NCBI GenBank assembly: GCA_015056045.1
Contig: SVGZ01000014.1
Location: 1 to 57,369, forward strand
Source of the DNA: Clostridiales bacterium
GTDB taxonomy: Bacteria; Bacillota; Clostridia; Christensenellales; Christensenellaceae
DNA length: 57,369 bases
Reading direction: 5' to 3'
Shown here in pieces: positions 12,869 through 21,096 of the stretch. Position numbers and translations under genes: made by a program. The notes beneath the pieces were generated by a model. That model saw only the letters and a list, made by a program, of their open reading frames with translations. It did no database searches and had not been told where the DNA came from. Position 1 is the first letter of the stretch. The number at the start of each line of letters is the position of its first letter.

Positions 12869-14353
12869 ATGAACAGGATCGGCTTTGACAACGAAAAATA
12901 CATACGCCTGCAATCCGCGCATATCTCTGAGCGTATCGCGCAGTTCGGCGGCAAGCTCTATCTCGAGTTCGGCGGCAAGCTCTTCGACGATAATCATGCG
13001 GCAAGAGTACTCCCCGGTTTTCAGCCGGACAGTAAGCTCACCATGTTAAAAGAGCTTCGCGACCGTGCAGAGATCGTCATCATCATCAATGCAGAAGATA
13101 TTGAAAAAAATAAAATGCGCGGCGATCTTGGCATCACCTATGATCTCGATGTTCTCCGTCTGATCGAAGTTTTCAAAAGTTTCGATCTCTATGTCGGCAG
13201 CGTCGTCATCACACGCTATGACAGGCAGACCGGTGCGGAAAACTTTGAAAAGCGCTTAAAGAGCCTCGGCATCAAGGTTTACCGCCATTATACGATCCCC
13301 GGCTATCCTTCCAACATTCCCTACATCGTCAGCGATGAAGGCTATGGCAAAAACGAATATATCGAAACGACACGTCCGCTCGTCGTTGTTACAGCACCCG
13401 GTCCCGGAAGCGGAAAAATGGCTGTCTGCATGTCGCAGCTTTACCACGATTATAAACGCGGCATCAAATCGGGCTATGCAAAATTTGAAACTTTCCCCGT
13501 CTGGAATCTTCCTCTGAAGCATCCCGTCAACCTCGCTTATGAAGCGGCAACCGCAGACTTGAACGACGTCAACATGATCGACCCGTATTACCTCGAAGCA
13601 TACGGCAAAACAACGGTCAACTACAACCGCGATGTTGAGAGTTTCCCCGTTGTCCGCACGATGTTCCAGATGATCCAGGGTGAATCGCCCTATAAGAGCC
13701 CGACGGATATGGGCGTCAACATGGTCGGTTTCTGCATTACGGATGACGAAGTCGTCCGCAAAGCGTCGGAACAGGAGATCATCCGCCGCTATATGAATAC
13801 ACGCTGCCTCGAATGGCAAGGCATGGCAAACCACTCCGAAGTCTATAAGCTCGAGCTTTTGATGAACCAGATGGGCATCACCAAAGAAGACAGACCTGTC
13901 ATCAAAGCCGCTCTTGACCGTGCAGACCTGACGGAAGAACCTGCAGCTGCACTGCAGCTTAACGATGGGCAGATCATTACCGGCAGGACAAGCGCACTTT
14001 TGGGCGCATCCTCCGCTGTGCTTTTAAACAGCCTTAAAGTTCTGGCAGGCATTCCGCACGAAACGCACCTGATTTCGCCTTCAATCCTTGAACCGATCCA
14101 GAAGCTCAAGATCGATCACATGGGCAACCGCAACCCGCGTCTGCACATGGATGAAACGCTGATCGCACTTTCGATCTCCGCTGTCACAGACCCTGTTGCC
14201 GCGCTTGCACTCACACAGCTTCCCAAACTCAAAGATACGGAAGCGCATTCGACGGTCAAGCTTTCCAAAGTTGATGAAAACGTCTACAAACGTCTCGGCA
14301 TCAACCTGACCTGCGAAGCAACCTATCAGTCCAAACGAATTTTCCAGTTATAA
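12869..14353 (+). CDS. DUF1846 / UPF0371 family protein
   Basis: Member of a conserved bacterial family of about 500 residues without an agreed biochemical role. From ATG 12869 the protein has 494 residues, matching the family length. It starts with GFDNEKYIRLQSAHISERI and contains APGPGSGKMAVCMSQLYHD (about 206-224), a glycine-rich loop reminiscent of a nucleotide-binding P-loop, followed by SGYAKFETFPVWNLPLKHP. The start is fixed by GAAAGGAAAAG just upstream; the longer frame to 12779 begins inside the promoter. It is monocistronic with its own promoter and terminator. High conservation in anaerobic Bacillota suggests a housekeeping or metabolic role. Confidence 0.88.
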   Translation: MNRIGFDNEKYIRLQSAHISERIAQFGGKLYLEFGGKLFDDNHAARVLPGFQPDSKLTMLKELRDRAEIVIIINAEDIEKNKMRGDLGITYDLDVLRLIEVFKSFDLYVGSVVITRYDRQTGAENFEKRLKSLGIKVYRHYTIPGYPSNIPYIVSDEGYGKNEYIETTRPLVVVTAPGPGSGKMAVCMSQLYHDYKRGIKSGYAKFETFPVWNLPLKHPVNLAYEAATADLNDVNMIDPYYLEAYGKTTVNYNRDVESFPVVRTMFQMIQGESPYKSPTDMGVNMVGFCITDDEVVRKASEQEIIRRYMNTRCLEWQGMANHSEVYKLELLMNQMGITKEDRPVIKAALDRADLTEEPAAALQLNDGQIITGRTSALLGASSAVLLNSLKVLAGIPHETHLISPSILEPIQKLKIDHMGNRNPRLHMDETLIALSISAVTDPVAALALTQLPKLKDTEAHSTVKLSKVDENVYKRLGINLTCEATYQSKRIFQL

Positions 14354-14359
14354 AAAGAC

Positions 14360-14386
14360 AAGGCGTTCCAACGAACGCCTTTTTTG
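14360..14386 (+). terminator. Terminator after DUF1846 gene
   Basis: GGCGTTCCAACGAACGCC hairpin followed by TTTTTTG. Confidence 0.85.
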
Positions 14387-14404
14387 TTTGCAGATTTCAT
14401 AAAC

Positions 14405-14437
14405 AAAAAAGTCAGGAATCAAATTCCTGACTTTTTA
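14405..14437 (-). terminator. Terminator of the aldo/keto reductase cluster
   Basis: GTCAGGAAT...ATTCCTGAC-type hairpin with an A tract on the plus-strand left side, which reads as a T tract on the minus strand after the first reductase gene. Confidence 0.8.
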
Positions 14438-14446
14438 TATTAGATC

Positions 14447-15376
14447 TTATTTGTTGAATGTGTTGCCTGCGTTCTTGCGCTTCATCTCTTCTTCTTTTAA
14501 GAGATATGCCGGGCGCTGTCCCTGGCCACCGGGGTAAAGACCGGACCAACCGCAGTTTTCAACCTTATCGATTGCAGCCATATCTTCTTCGGAAATTTCG
14601 AAGTCGAATACGTTTGCGTTTTCGATGATTCTGCTGGGTGTGACGCTCTTCGGCAGCGGCAGGAAGCCTTTCTGAAGGACCCAACGGATGCAGATCTGCG
14701 CGATCGTCTTGTTATACTTCGCAGCAAATGCCTTCATTTCTTCAACTTCAAAGATTCTGCCTGTTGCGAGCGGGCTCCATGCTTCTACGAGCATACCTTC
14801 CTTAACGGTATATTCAACAGCTTCTTTCTGCATATAGGAAGGATGGAATTCGATCTGGTTGAGCATCGGCTTGATTTCACAGGTGTCATAGATCGCCTTG
14901 AAGTGTTCTTCGAAGCAGTTGCAGACGCCGATCGCACGGATCTTGCCGTCTTTATACAGTGTTTCGAATGCTCTCCATGTTTCCTGCAGTTTCTTTTTCC
15001 AGGAATCATCTGTCGGATCCCAGCCAAACGGAGGAATCGGCCAATGTACAAGATACATATCGACATAATCTGTACGGAGAAGTTTCAGGGATTCGTTGAA
15101 GATCTTGATGCAGCCTTCATAGCCTTCGGGTTTGCCCGGACGTTTTGTTGTGATGAAGAGATCTTCTCTCTTGATACTGGATCTTGCGATGCCTTCGCCA
15201 ACGCTGCCTTCGTTCTGGTAAGCAGCAGCCGTATCGATATGTCTGTAACCGGTTTCGAGCGCGACCTGAACTGCATTTGCTGCAACTTCGCCGTTCGGGG
15301 ACTGCCATGTGCCAAAACCAACACAGGGAATCTTCACGCCGTTACGCATTACATATGTATCGGTCAATGTTTTCAT
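14447..15376 (-). CDS. Aldo/keto reductase, tandem copy 1
   Basis: NAD(P)H-dependent oxidoreductase of the AKR superfamily, a cytosolic TIM barrel reducing aldehydes or ketones. The 309-residue length is usual. The catalytic tetrad is visible: Asp48 and Tyr53 in HIDTAAAYQNE, Lys78 in FITTKRP and His111 in YLVHWPIPP. The start ATG 15376 follows AAAGGAG. It is the last of three tandem paralogues on the minus strand. It shares long near-identical stretches with copy 2 (for example CNCFEEHFKxxYDTCEIKP and MLNQIEFHPSYMQ), so the duplication is fairly recent. The IPPF insert after the catalytic His is shared by copies 1 and 2 only. Substrate unknown. Confidence 0.93.
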   Translation of the reverse strand: MKTLTDTYVMRNGVKIPCVGFGTWQSPNGEVAANAVQVALETGYRHIDTAAAYQNEGSVGEGIARSSIKREDLFITTKRPGKPEGYEGCIKIFNESLKLLRTDYVDMYLVHWPIPPFGWDPTDDSWKKKLQETWRAFETLYKDGKIRAIGVCNCFEEHFKAIYDTCEIKPMLNQIEFHPSYMQKEAVEYTVKEGMLVEAWSPLATGRIFEVEEMKAFAAKYNKTIAQICIRWVLQKGFLPLPKSVTPSRIIENANVFDFEISEEDMAAIDKVENCGWSGLYPGGQGQRPAYLLKEEEMKRKNAGNTFNK

Positions 15377-15415
15377 GATGTAGCTCCTTTGATGTATAAT
15401 TGTTGTTTTTTATTT

Positions 15416-16309
15416 TTATTTGAGGTAATCCGGGATATCGCCCTGACCGCCCGGGAAAAGACCGGACCAGCCGCATCCTTCGAGCTTGTCGATGAAAGCC
15501 ATATCTTCTTCGGAAACTTCAAAATCAAAAATCTTTGTGTTTTCGATGATTCTGCTGGGTGTTACACTCTTCGGCAGCGGGAGGATACCCTTCTGCATGA
15601 CCCAACGGAGAACGACCTGTGCAACGGTCTTGCCATATTTCGCAGCGATCGTCTTCACTTCTTCGTTCTTGAAAATTCTGCCTGTTGCGAGCGGGCTCCA
15701 TGCTTCAACGAGCATGCCTTCTTTGACGGAATAGTCAACAACTTCCTGCTGCATATAGGAAGGATGGAACTCGATCTGGTTGAGCATCGGTTTGATCTCG
15801 CAGGTATCATACAATACTTTGAAATGTTCTTCGAAGCAGTTGCAGACGCCGATCGCGCGGATTCTGCCATCTTTATAGAGCTTTTCCATTGCTCTCCATG
15901 TTTCCTGCAGCTCTTCTTTCCATGTTTCGTCGCCAAGTTTCCAGAAGAACGGCGGGATCGGCCAATGTACGAGGTACATATCGACATAATCTGTTCGGAG
16001 GCGCTTTAAGGAAGCTTCGAACTCTCTGATGCAGCTGTCAAAGTCTTTCTTTTCAGGTGTAACGTCGCCCATTCTTTTTGTTGTGATCCAGATGTCTTCT
16101 CTCTTAATGCCTGACCTTGCGATACCTTCGGCAACGCTTGCTTCGTTTCCATATACGGAAGCTGTATCAATGTGTCTGTAGCCTGTTTCGAGGGCAAATT
16201 TTACAGCATTTGCGGTTACTTCGCCATCGGGTGCCTGCCATGTACCATAGCCAACGCAGGGGATCTTTGCACCGTTGCGCAATACATATGTATCGGTCAA
16301 TGTTTTCAC
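15416..16309 (-). CDS. Aldo/keto reductase, tandem copy 2
   Basis: Second AKR paralogue, 297 residues, with tetrad Asp48, Tyr53, Lys78 and His115. The start is GTG 16309, chosen because CAAGGAG lies upstream and it aligns with the MKTLTDTYV start of copy 1. Forty bases separate it from copy 1 and 54 bases from copy 3, so one transcript is likely. Compared with copy 1 it carries a short insertion around residues 82-88 (DVTPEKKDF region), a likely substrate-loop difference. The C-terminus ends DIPDYLK, shorter than copy 1. Confidence 0.92.
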   Translation of the reverse strand: MKTLTDTYVLRNGAKIPCVGYGTWQAPDGEVTANAVKFALETGYRHIDTASVYGNEASVAEGIARSGIKREDIWITTKRMGDVTPEKKDFDSCIREFEASLKRLRTDYVDMYLVHWPIPPFFWKLGDETWKEELQETWRAMEKLYKDGRIRAIGVCNCFEEHFKVLYDTCEIKPMLNQIEFHPSYMQQEVVDYSVKEGMLVEAWSPLATGRIFKNEEVKTIAAKYGKTVAQVVLRWVMQKGILPLPKSVTPSRIIENTKIFDFEVSEEDMAFIDKLEGCGWSGLFPGGQGDIPDYLK

Positions 16310-16363
16310 GATTTAGACTCCTTGAAATATAGATTTGTGATCACTCACATAAATTGCCAAATA

Positions 16364-17215
16364 TCAGAACCAGACCGTATCGGGGTCTTTGCCGGACCAG
16401 CCGCAATCATCGATCGAATCGAGGTATGCCATATCTTCAGCGGAAATATTGAAATCGAAGATCTTTGCATTTTCCTCAATACGGGAAGGCGTTACGCTCT
16501 TCGGCAGCGGCAGGAGGCCTTTCTGCAATACCCAGCGGATGCAGAGCTGTGCCATCGATCTTCCGTATTTTTCTGCCATAGCTTTGACCTTTTCGTTTTT
16601 GAAGATCTCGCCTGTACGGAGCGGACTCCATGCTTCTGTCAGAATGCCGTACTTTTTGCAGGTTTCGACAGTTTCGTCCTGTGTCCAGCTGATGTGGTAT
16701 TCGATCTGGTCAACCATCGGCATGATCTCTGCATAACGCAGGATATGCTCGATATGGTGTGTTTTGAAGTTGGAAAGACCGATCGCGCGGATCCTTCCGT
16801 CTTTATATAATTTTTCAAAAGCCTTCCATGTTTCAACGGAAAGTCTTTCCCAATCGGCTCTTGTTGCCTTCGGTGCCGGCCAATGGATCAGGTAAAGATC
16901 GAGGTAATCCGTCTTTAAAAGTGCGAGGGATTCCTCAAAGGCTTTTAATGTTTCTTCGTAACCATGCCTGCCGTTTGCAAGCTTGCTGGTAATAAAGATT
17001 TCTTCTCTTTTAACGCCTGCACGGCGAATGCCTTCTGCAACGCTTCCTTCGTTGCCATAGCCTGCGGCTGTATCCACATGGCGGTAACCGCATTCAACAG
17101 CGTGCTGAACAGCGGCCGTTGCGACTTCACCATCGGGCGATTGCCATGTTCCAAAACCAACACAGGGAATGGCCACACCGTTTTTTAAAACAAATGTATC
17201 CGTTAATTTTTTCAT
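16364..17215 (-). CDS. Aldo/keto reductase, tandem copy 3
   Basis: First AKR gene in transcription order, 283 residues from ATG 17215, which is preceded by GAAGGGAG and aligns with the starts of copies 1 and 2 (MKKLTDTFVLKNG). The open frame continues upstream to 17344 without a ribosome site. Tetrad Asp48, Tyr53, Lys78 and His111 is present (HVDTAAGYGNE, FITSKLA, LIHWPAP). It is the most divergent of the three and resembles the classical 2,5-diketo-D-gluconate reductase type in length. Substrate cannot be assigned. Confidence 0.92.
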   Translation of the reverse strand: MKKLTDTFVLKNGVAIPCVGFGTWQSPDGEVATAAVQHAVECGYRHVDTAAGYGNEGSVAEGIRRAGVKREEIFITSKLANGRHGYEETLKAFEESLALLKTDYLDLYLIHWPAPKATRADWERLSVETWKAFEKLYKDGRIRAIGLSNFKTHHIEHILRYAEIMPMVDQIEYHISWTQDETVETCKKYGILTEAWSPLRTGEIFKNEKVKAMAEKYGRSMAQLCIRWVLQKGLLPLPKSVTPSRIEENAKIFDFNISAEDMAYLDSIDDCGWSGKDPDTVWF

Positions 17216-17435
17216 GCTGTCTCCCTTCCGATGCCATAAATATAGTATCAAAAACGATACCGGGAATGATTTCATTTTATATCGACAATGATGCGAATAA
17301 CTTATATAAAATATTATAGCAGTACATAAAAAAGATTGCAACATCTACATAAATGTTTAAAAAATGCCGATTAGATATAGAAATTTGAAATCAAGTATTC
17401 TATAATAAAATCACATAATCAAAGGAGCTATTAAC

Positions 17436-18386
17436 ATGAGTAAATTCAACAATGGCGTATATCCCACAATGATCACGCCCTATGATGAAAAAGGCAATGT
17501 AGATTACGGCGCCGTCAAGGCACTCGTCGAATGGTATTGGGAAAAAGGCTGCGAAGGCGTTTTTGCTTCCTGTCAGTCCAGCGAAATTTTCCGCCTTTCC
17601 TTAAAAGACAGGATCGGCCTTGCAAAGACCGTTAAGGATACCGCAGATGCTCTCGCAGCAAGGGATAAATCCCGTGAAGCCATGACGATCGTCGCTTCCG
17701 GTCATACTTCCGATGATTTTGAAGAACAGGTCGACGAACTTACAAGGATGTCTGATACAGGTGTAGACGCTGTTGTCCTCATCTGCAACCGCTCCGATAT
17801 CGCCAACACAACAGAGGATAAATGGATCGAAGAAACAGGCGCACTCTTAGATCGCCTTCCGACAAGTGTTAAATACGGAACCTATGAATGTCCCTATCCC
17901 TATCGCAGACTCCTCACACCGAAGATGCTCGAATGGATGAAAGGCACAGGCCGTTTCGCATTCATCAAAGACACCGTCAGCGATGTCGCCATCATCAAAG
18001 AACGCCTCGAGATCTTGGCAGACAGCGATATCAAGCTTTTCAATGCAAACGCACAGACATTGCTCGATACGCTCCGCCTTGGTGCATATGGTTACAGCGG
18101 CCCGATGGCAAACTTCCATCCGGAACTTTATGTCTGGCTCTGCAAAAACTTCGACAAAGAACCCGAAAAAGCAGAATGGCTCTATTCCTTCCTCAGCACG
18201 GCATCCTTCACAGAGCAGCTCGCTTATCCCTGCACAGCAAAATATCAGCTGGATACCTATGACGGCATCCACATGGCACATACATCCCGTACAAAAGATG
18301 TCCGCCTGATGACGCAGTATGACAAGAGCTCCATCGACAGAATGAAGCACCTTGCAGACTGGTTCGCAAAGGAACTCGGTTTATAA
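17436..18386 (+). CDS. DapA/NanA-superfamily aldolase
   Basis: Class I pyruvate-type aldolase or lyase of the dihydrodipicolinate synthase family, 316 residues. The Schiff-base Lys178 sits in FAFIKDT, and a YGTYECPYPY segment (about 147-156) supplies the usual Tyr. The family GTTGE loop is replaced by SCQSSE (45-50), which marks a subfamily different from DapA proper; it may act on a sugar acid or related keto acid. Start ATG 17436 follows AAAGGAG. It is divergent from the aldo/keto reductases and followed by an EamA exporter after a terminator. A role with the neighbouring reductases in keto-sugar-acid metabolism is inference. Confidence 0.88.
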   Translation: MSKFNNGVYPTMITPYDEKGNVDYGAVKALVEWYWEKGCEGVFASCQSSEIFRLSLKDRIGLAKTVKDTADALAARDKSREAMTIVASGHTSDDFEEQVDELTRMSDTGVDAVVLICNRSDIANTTEDKWIEETGALLDRLPTSVKYGTYECPYPYRRLLTPKMLEWMKGTGRFAFIKDTVSDVAIIKERLEILADSDIKLFNANAQTLLDTLRLGAYGYSGPMANFHPELYVWLCKNFDKEPEKAEWLYSFLSTASFTEQLAYPCTAKYQLDTYDGIHMAHTSRTKDVRLMTQYDKSSIDRMKHLADWFAKELGL

Positions 18387-18399
18387 AATCAAAAACGAA

Positions 18400-18426
18400 G
18401 GGCGTGCATTCTGCACGCCTTTTTTC
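18400..18426 (+). terminator. Terminator after aldolase gene
   Basis: GGCGTGCATTCTGCACGCC hairpin followed by a T tract. It lies just before the EamA gene start, so the exporter may depend on read-through or on a promoter inside this stretch. Confidence 0.85.
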
Positions 18427-18437
18427 TTAAAAAAATC

Positions 18438-19322
18438 ATGATGAAAAAGATTCGTTCAGCCCCGGAAACTGGGCTTATCCTCTCGATGCTGATCTTCGGA
18501 ACGATCGGCATCTTCCGCAAATATATCGATCTTCCTTCGGGCTTCATTGCCTTTGCAAGAGGGCTCGTTGGGTCAATTTTTCTTGTTCTGCTGCTCACTT
18601 TGCGCAAACAAAAACGCAAAACGATCGAAAAAAAGAAGCTGCTTCCGCTGTTTGTTTCGGGCATTTTCCTCGGTTTCAACTGGATCCTTCTTTTTGAAGC
18701 ATACCGCTATACTTCGGTTGCAGCGGCGACACTCGCCTATTATATGGCGCCGGTCATCATCATTTTTGCGGCAGCATTTCTGTTCCGCGAAAAACTGACT
18801 CTGCAGAAAATTCTTTGTTCCGCAGCGGCACTCATCGGCATGGCGCTCGTTTCCGGCATTTTTGATGCAGGCTTTTCGGGAAGCAAAGAGCTCATCGGCA
18901 TCGGTTTCGGTCTTGCGGCAGCGGTTTTATACGCAAGCGTCGTCTTGATGAACAAAAAACTCGGCGATATCCCCGCTTATGAAAAAACGATCCTGCAGCT
19001 CGCAAGTGCAGCTGTTGTCATCCTGCCCTATAGCCTTTTCACGGAAAATATTTCTGCGGCAAGCTTTGACCTTGGGCAGATCGGTATGCTGGTTTTGGTT
19101 GGCATCCTGCATACAGGCATTGCTTATGCGCTCTATTTCGGTTCTCTCGAAAAAGTTTCCGCACAAAACGCCGCAATTCTGAGCTATATCGATCCGATTT
19201 CTGCCGTATTGCTTTCCGCCTTTTTCCTCGGTGAAGCCATGGGCACGATGCAGATCATCGGTGCAGTGCTCGTCCTTGGCGCAAGCATCCTCATAGATAA
19301 TCCCATAAAAAAACGAAAATAA
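18438..19322 (+). CDS. EamA/DMT-superfamily transporter
   Basis: Ten-helix membrane permease of the drug/metabolite transporter superfamily, 294 residues, with two repeated EamA halves. Recognisable parts are LPSGFIAFARGLVGSIFL near the second helix, AATLAYYMAPVIIIFAAAFL (end of half one), and SYIDPISAVLLSAFFLGEAM (half two). Such proteins usually export amino acids or small metabolites, occasionally import them. The ribosome site before ATG 18438 is weak because the start falls right behind a terminator T tract; ATG 18441 is also possible. No substrate can be assigned. Confidence 0.85.
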   Translation: MMKKIRSAPETGLILSMLIFGTIGIFRKYIDLPSGFIAFARGLVGSIFLVLLLTLRKQKRKTIEKKKLLPLFVSGIFLGFNWILLFEAYRYTSVAAATLAYYMAPVIIIFAAAFLFREKLTLQKILCSAAALIGMALVSGIFDAGFSGSKELIGIGFGLAAAVLYASVVLMNKKLGDIPAYEKTILQLASAAVVILPYSLFTENISAASFDLGQIGMLVLVGILHTGIAYALYFGSLEKVSAQNAAILSYIDPISAVLLSAFFLGEAMGTMQIIGAVLVLGASILIDNPIKKRK

Positions 19323-19331
19323 AAAGATAGT

Positions 19332-19360
19332 AAAAAACCGAAGCTTTTGCTTCGGTTTTA
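19332..19360. terminator. Bidirectional terminator
   Basis: AAACCGAAGCTTTTGCTTCGGTTT between the convergent EamA gene and the TIM-barrel isomerase gene. Confidence 0.85.
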
Positions 19361-20203
19361 TTCTTTCTCAAACATTTCCGCCAAAGTGCAGGCACGTTTA
19401 TATGCTTCTTTAAAATATTCCTCAAGCGGCATTTCGCGGTATTTGTCGTTTTCATGCCTGTCCTTTTTGGATTTTAATTTCAGCTCAAAGTTGAGATACG
19501 GCAGTTCATTTGCCTTTTTCAGACGGCTCATTGTCCTTTCCCAATCAAGAACGCCGTCAAAAGGCAAAAGATGCAGGTCATCCCAGGACCTTGTTTTTCC
19601 GTTCGGGTCGCTGATTCCCATATTGTCATTAAGATGCATCATGATCATCCTGTCTGCAAATTTGCCAAGAACATCTTCGCCGGAATTATAGGCAAGCTCG
19701 TGTCCGCTGTCAAAACAGAATCCGACATGTTTATTTCCCGAAAAATGCGCCATCAATGTCCGCAGGTATTCAATACCTTCCGTATTTTCAAAAGCGATTT
19801 TAACGCCGTATTCTTCCGCTATTTTCACAAGTTTATCATAGTTTTCAAAGCCATATTTCGTTTCGCCGAAAACATAGTCAAAACCGATCCATTGATGAAT
19901 GACCATCACAGGGATGGATAAATCACGGCAGCATTCGAGCGCAGGCATGACTTCATCCATCGCTTCTTTGATAAGCGCTTCGTCATTGCTCCAGAAGCCT
20001 GTGCATTTTCTGTACGGTCCGTGCAAAGACTGCACGAAAAGCCCGATCTCCCTTGCCGTTTCGACGATGCCTGCCATATCCGCCTCCGGGTTCCAAACGG
20101 GCGAAATTGCCGCAAAACCCGTTTTTTTAAGCAAATGGACGACCTCTTTTGTCGGGATCACGTAATTATGATCGATAGACATCCCGAGTCTGTTTTTCCA
20201 CAT
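19358..20203 (-). CDS. Xylose-isomerase-like TIM-barrel protein (copy A)
   Basis: Sugar phosphate isomerase/epimerase family, 281 residues. The divalent-metal ligands expected of the AP2Ec/xylose-isomerase-like barrel are visible: Glu in IAFENTEG, Asp and His in VGFCFDSGHE, His in MMHLNDN and Glu in LNFELKLK. The start ATG 20203 lies four bases after the stop of the upstream paralogue, indicating an operon and translational coupling. The two proteins are about a third identical by eye and share the layout of all metal motifs. Candidate substrates are keto- or inositol-type sugars; this is family knowledge, not read from the sequence. Confidence 0.85.
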   Translation of the reverse strand: MWKNRLGMSIDHNYVIPTKEVVHLLKKTGFAAISPVWNPEADMAGIVETAREIGLFVQSLHGPYRKCTGFWSNDEALIKEAMDEVMPALECCRDLSIPVMVIHQWIGFDYVFGETKYGFENYDKLVKIAEEYGVKIAFENTEGIEYLRTLMAHFSGNKHVGFCFDSGHELAYNSGEDVLGKFADRMIMMHLNDNMGISDPNGKTRSWDDLHLLPFDGVLDWERTMSRLKKANELPYLNFELKLKSKKDRHENDKYREMPLEEYFKEAYKRACTLAEMFEKE

Positions 20204-20207
20204 AGCT

Positions 20208-20984
20208 TTATCCCCGGATCATCGCCTCAAGTTTTGCTGCAGCTGCATAACTTTTCTCAATGAACTCCTCTTTTGTGTATTTTTCCGCATAAAAATCGTT
20301 ATAGGTCAACTCCAGCGTGATATTTTTGCAATCACAGTTTTTCAGCTGCGCAGCAACACGCTCAAAATCGATTTCCCCGTCAAACGGGATACGGTGCAAA
20401 TCGCGTTTATTGTCATTATCGTGAATATGCGTACAGAAAAGCCTGTGCCCGATTTTCGGCAAGAACTCTTCGCCAAAGGTATGACAACACTCATGACCGC
20501 AATCATAACAGAAGCCAACATGTTCCTCAGGAAAAGCTTCCAGCGTTTTATATAGAAATTCCGGAGAATTGATGTTTTCAAAGGCAATGCGGATGCCCAT
20601 CTCACCGGCATAGCGAACGACCTCACGCAGTCTTTCGATTCCTCTTTCGAGGCAGGGATCACCCGCAGGGTCTATCTCTGCATGTATAACAAGGATCGGA
20701 ATGTCTGTCCCTTTTGCATGGTCAATATTCCGTTTGAGAAGCGCAATATACGATGCTGCGGCTTCTTCATCTTCACCCCAGACCGAACGACAGCCGGGAA
20801 TGGTAGAATGGGAAGTTTCCTGTCTCAAATCATATTCCTCTGCCAGCTTCTTGAATTCACACAGCAAACCAGGACAGTCTGCATAGATCTCTCCGCTGAA
20901 AAAACCTTCAAACCCTGCTTTTTTGATCAGCGGAAAAAGCTCTTCATAAGAGATTCCGTTAAAAACATCGATATACAGGGACAT
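20208..20984 (-). CDS. Xylose-isomerase-like TIM-barrel protein (copy B)
   Basis: First gene of the two-gene operon, 258 residues, same superfamily as its downstream neighbour. Metal motifs: IAFENINSP, VGFCYDCGHE, CTHIHDNDN and ITLELTYN. It also has an acid-rich QETSHSTIPGCRSVW stretch in place of the Q-L-HGPYR stretch of copy A, which lies at the active-site mouth, so the two may handle different substrates. Start ATG 20984 follows AGAGGTG. A tandem isomerase pair next to reductases and an aldolase supports a sugar-metabolism zone. Confidence 0.84.
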   Translation of the reverse strand: MSLYIDVFNGISYEELFPLIKKAGFEGFFSGEIYADCPGLLCEFKKLAEEYDLRQETSHSTIPGCRSVWGEDEEAAASYIALLKRNIDHAKGTDIPILVIHAEIDPAGDPCLERGIERLREVVRYAGEMGIRIAFENINSPEFLYKTLEAFPEEHVGFCYDCGHECCHTFGEEFLPKIGHRLFCTHIHDNDNKRDLHRIPFDGEIDFERVAAQLKNCDCKNITLELTYNDFYAEKYTKEEFIEKSYAAAAKLEAMIRG

Positions 20985-21059
20985 TTTTATTGCACCTCTT
21001 TTACCATGATAGTCTTATCATAACACCGGATCCGATAATTTGAAACTTTTTTTTGCATA

Positions 21060-21089
21060 AAAAAACTGCCCTTTGCAAGGACAGTTTTT
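21060..21089 (-). terminator. Terminator after SH3 lipoprotein gene
   Basis: AACTGCCCTTTGCAAGGACAGTTT-type imperfect hairpin flanked by A and T tracts, placed right after the minus-strand stop at 21097. Confidence 0.7.
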
Positions 21090-21096
21090 CATTCTT

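Noticed and set aside
14843-16009. A 388-codon plus-strand frame opposite the aldo/keto reductases.
   Set aside because: It is the antisense of two conserved reductase genes, with no ribosome site or recognisable domain.
14447-17215. Aldo/keto reductase cluster as pseudogenes or assembly duplication.
   Set aside because: All three frames are full length, tetrads are intact, and they differ throughout, so this is real tandem paralogy.
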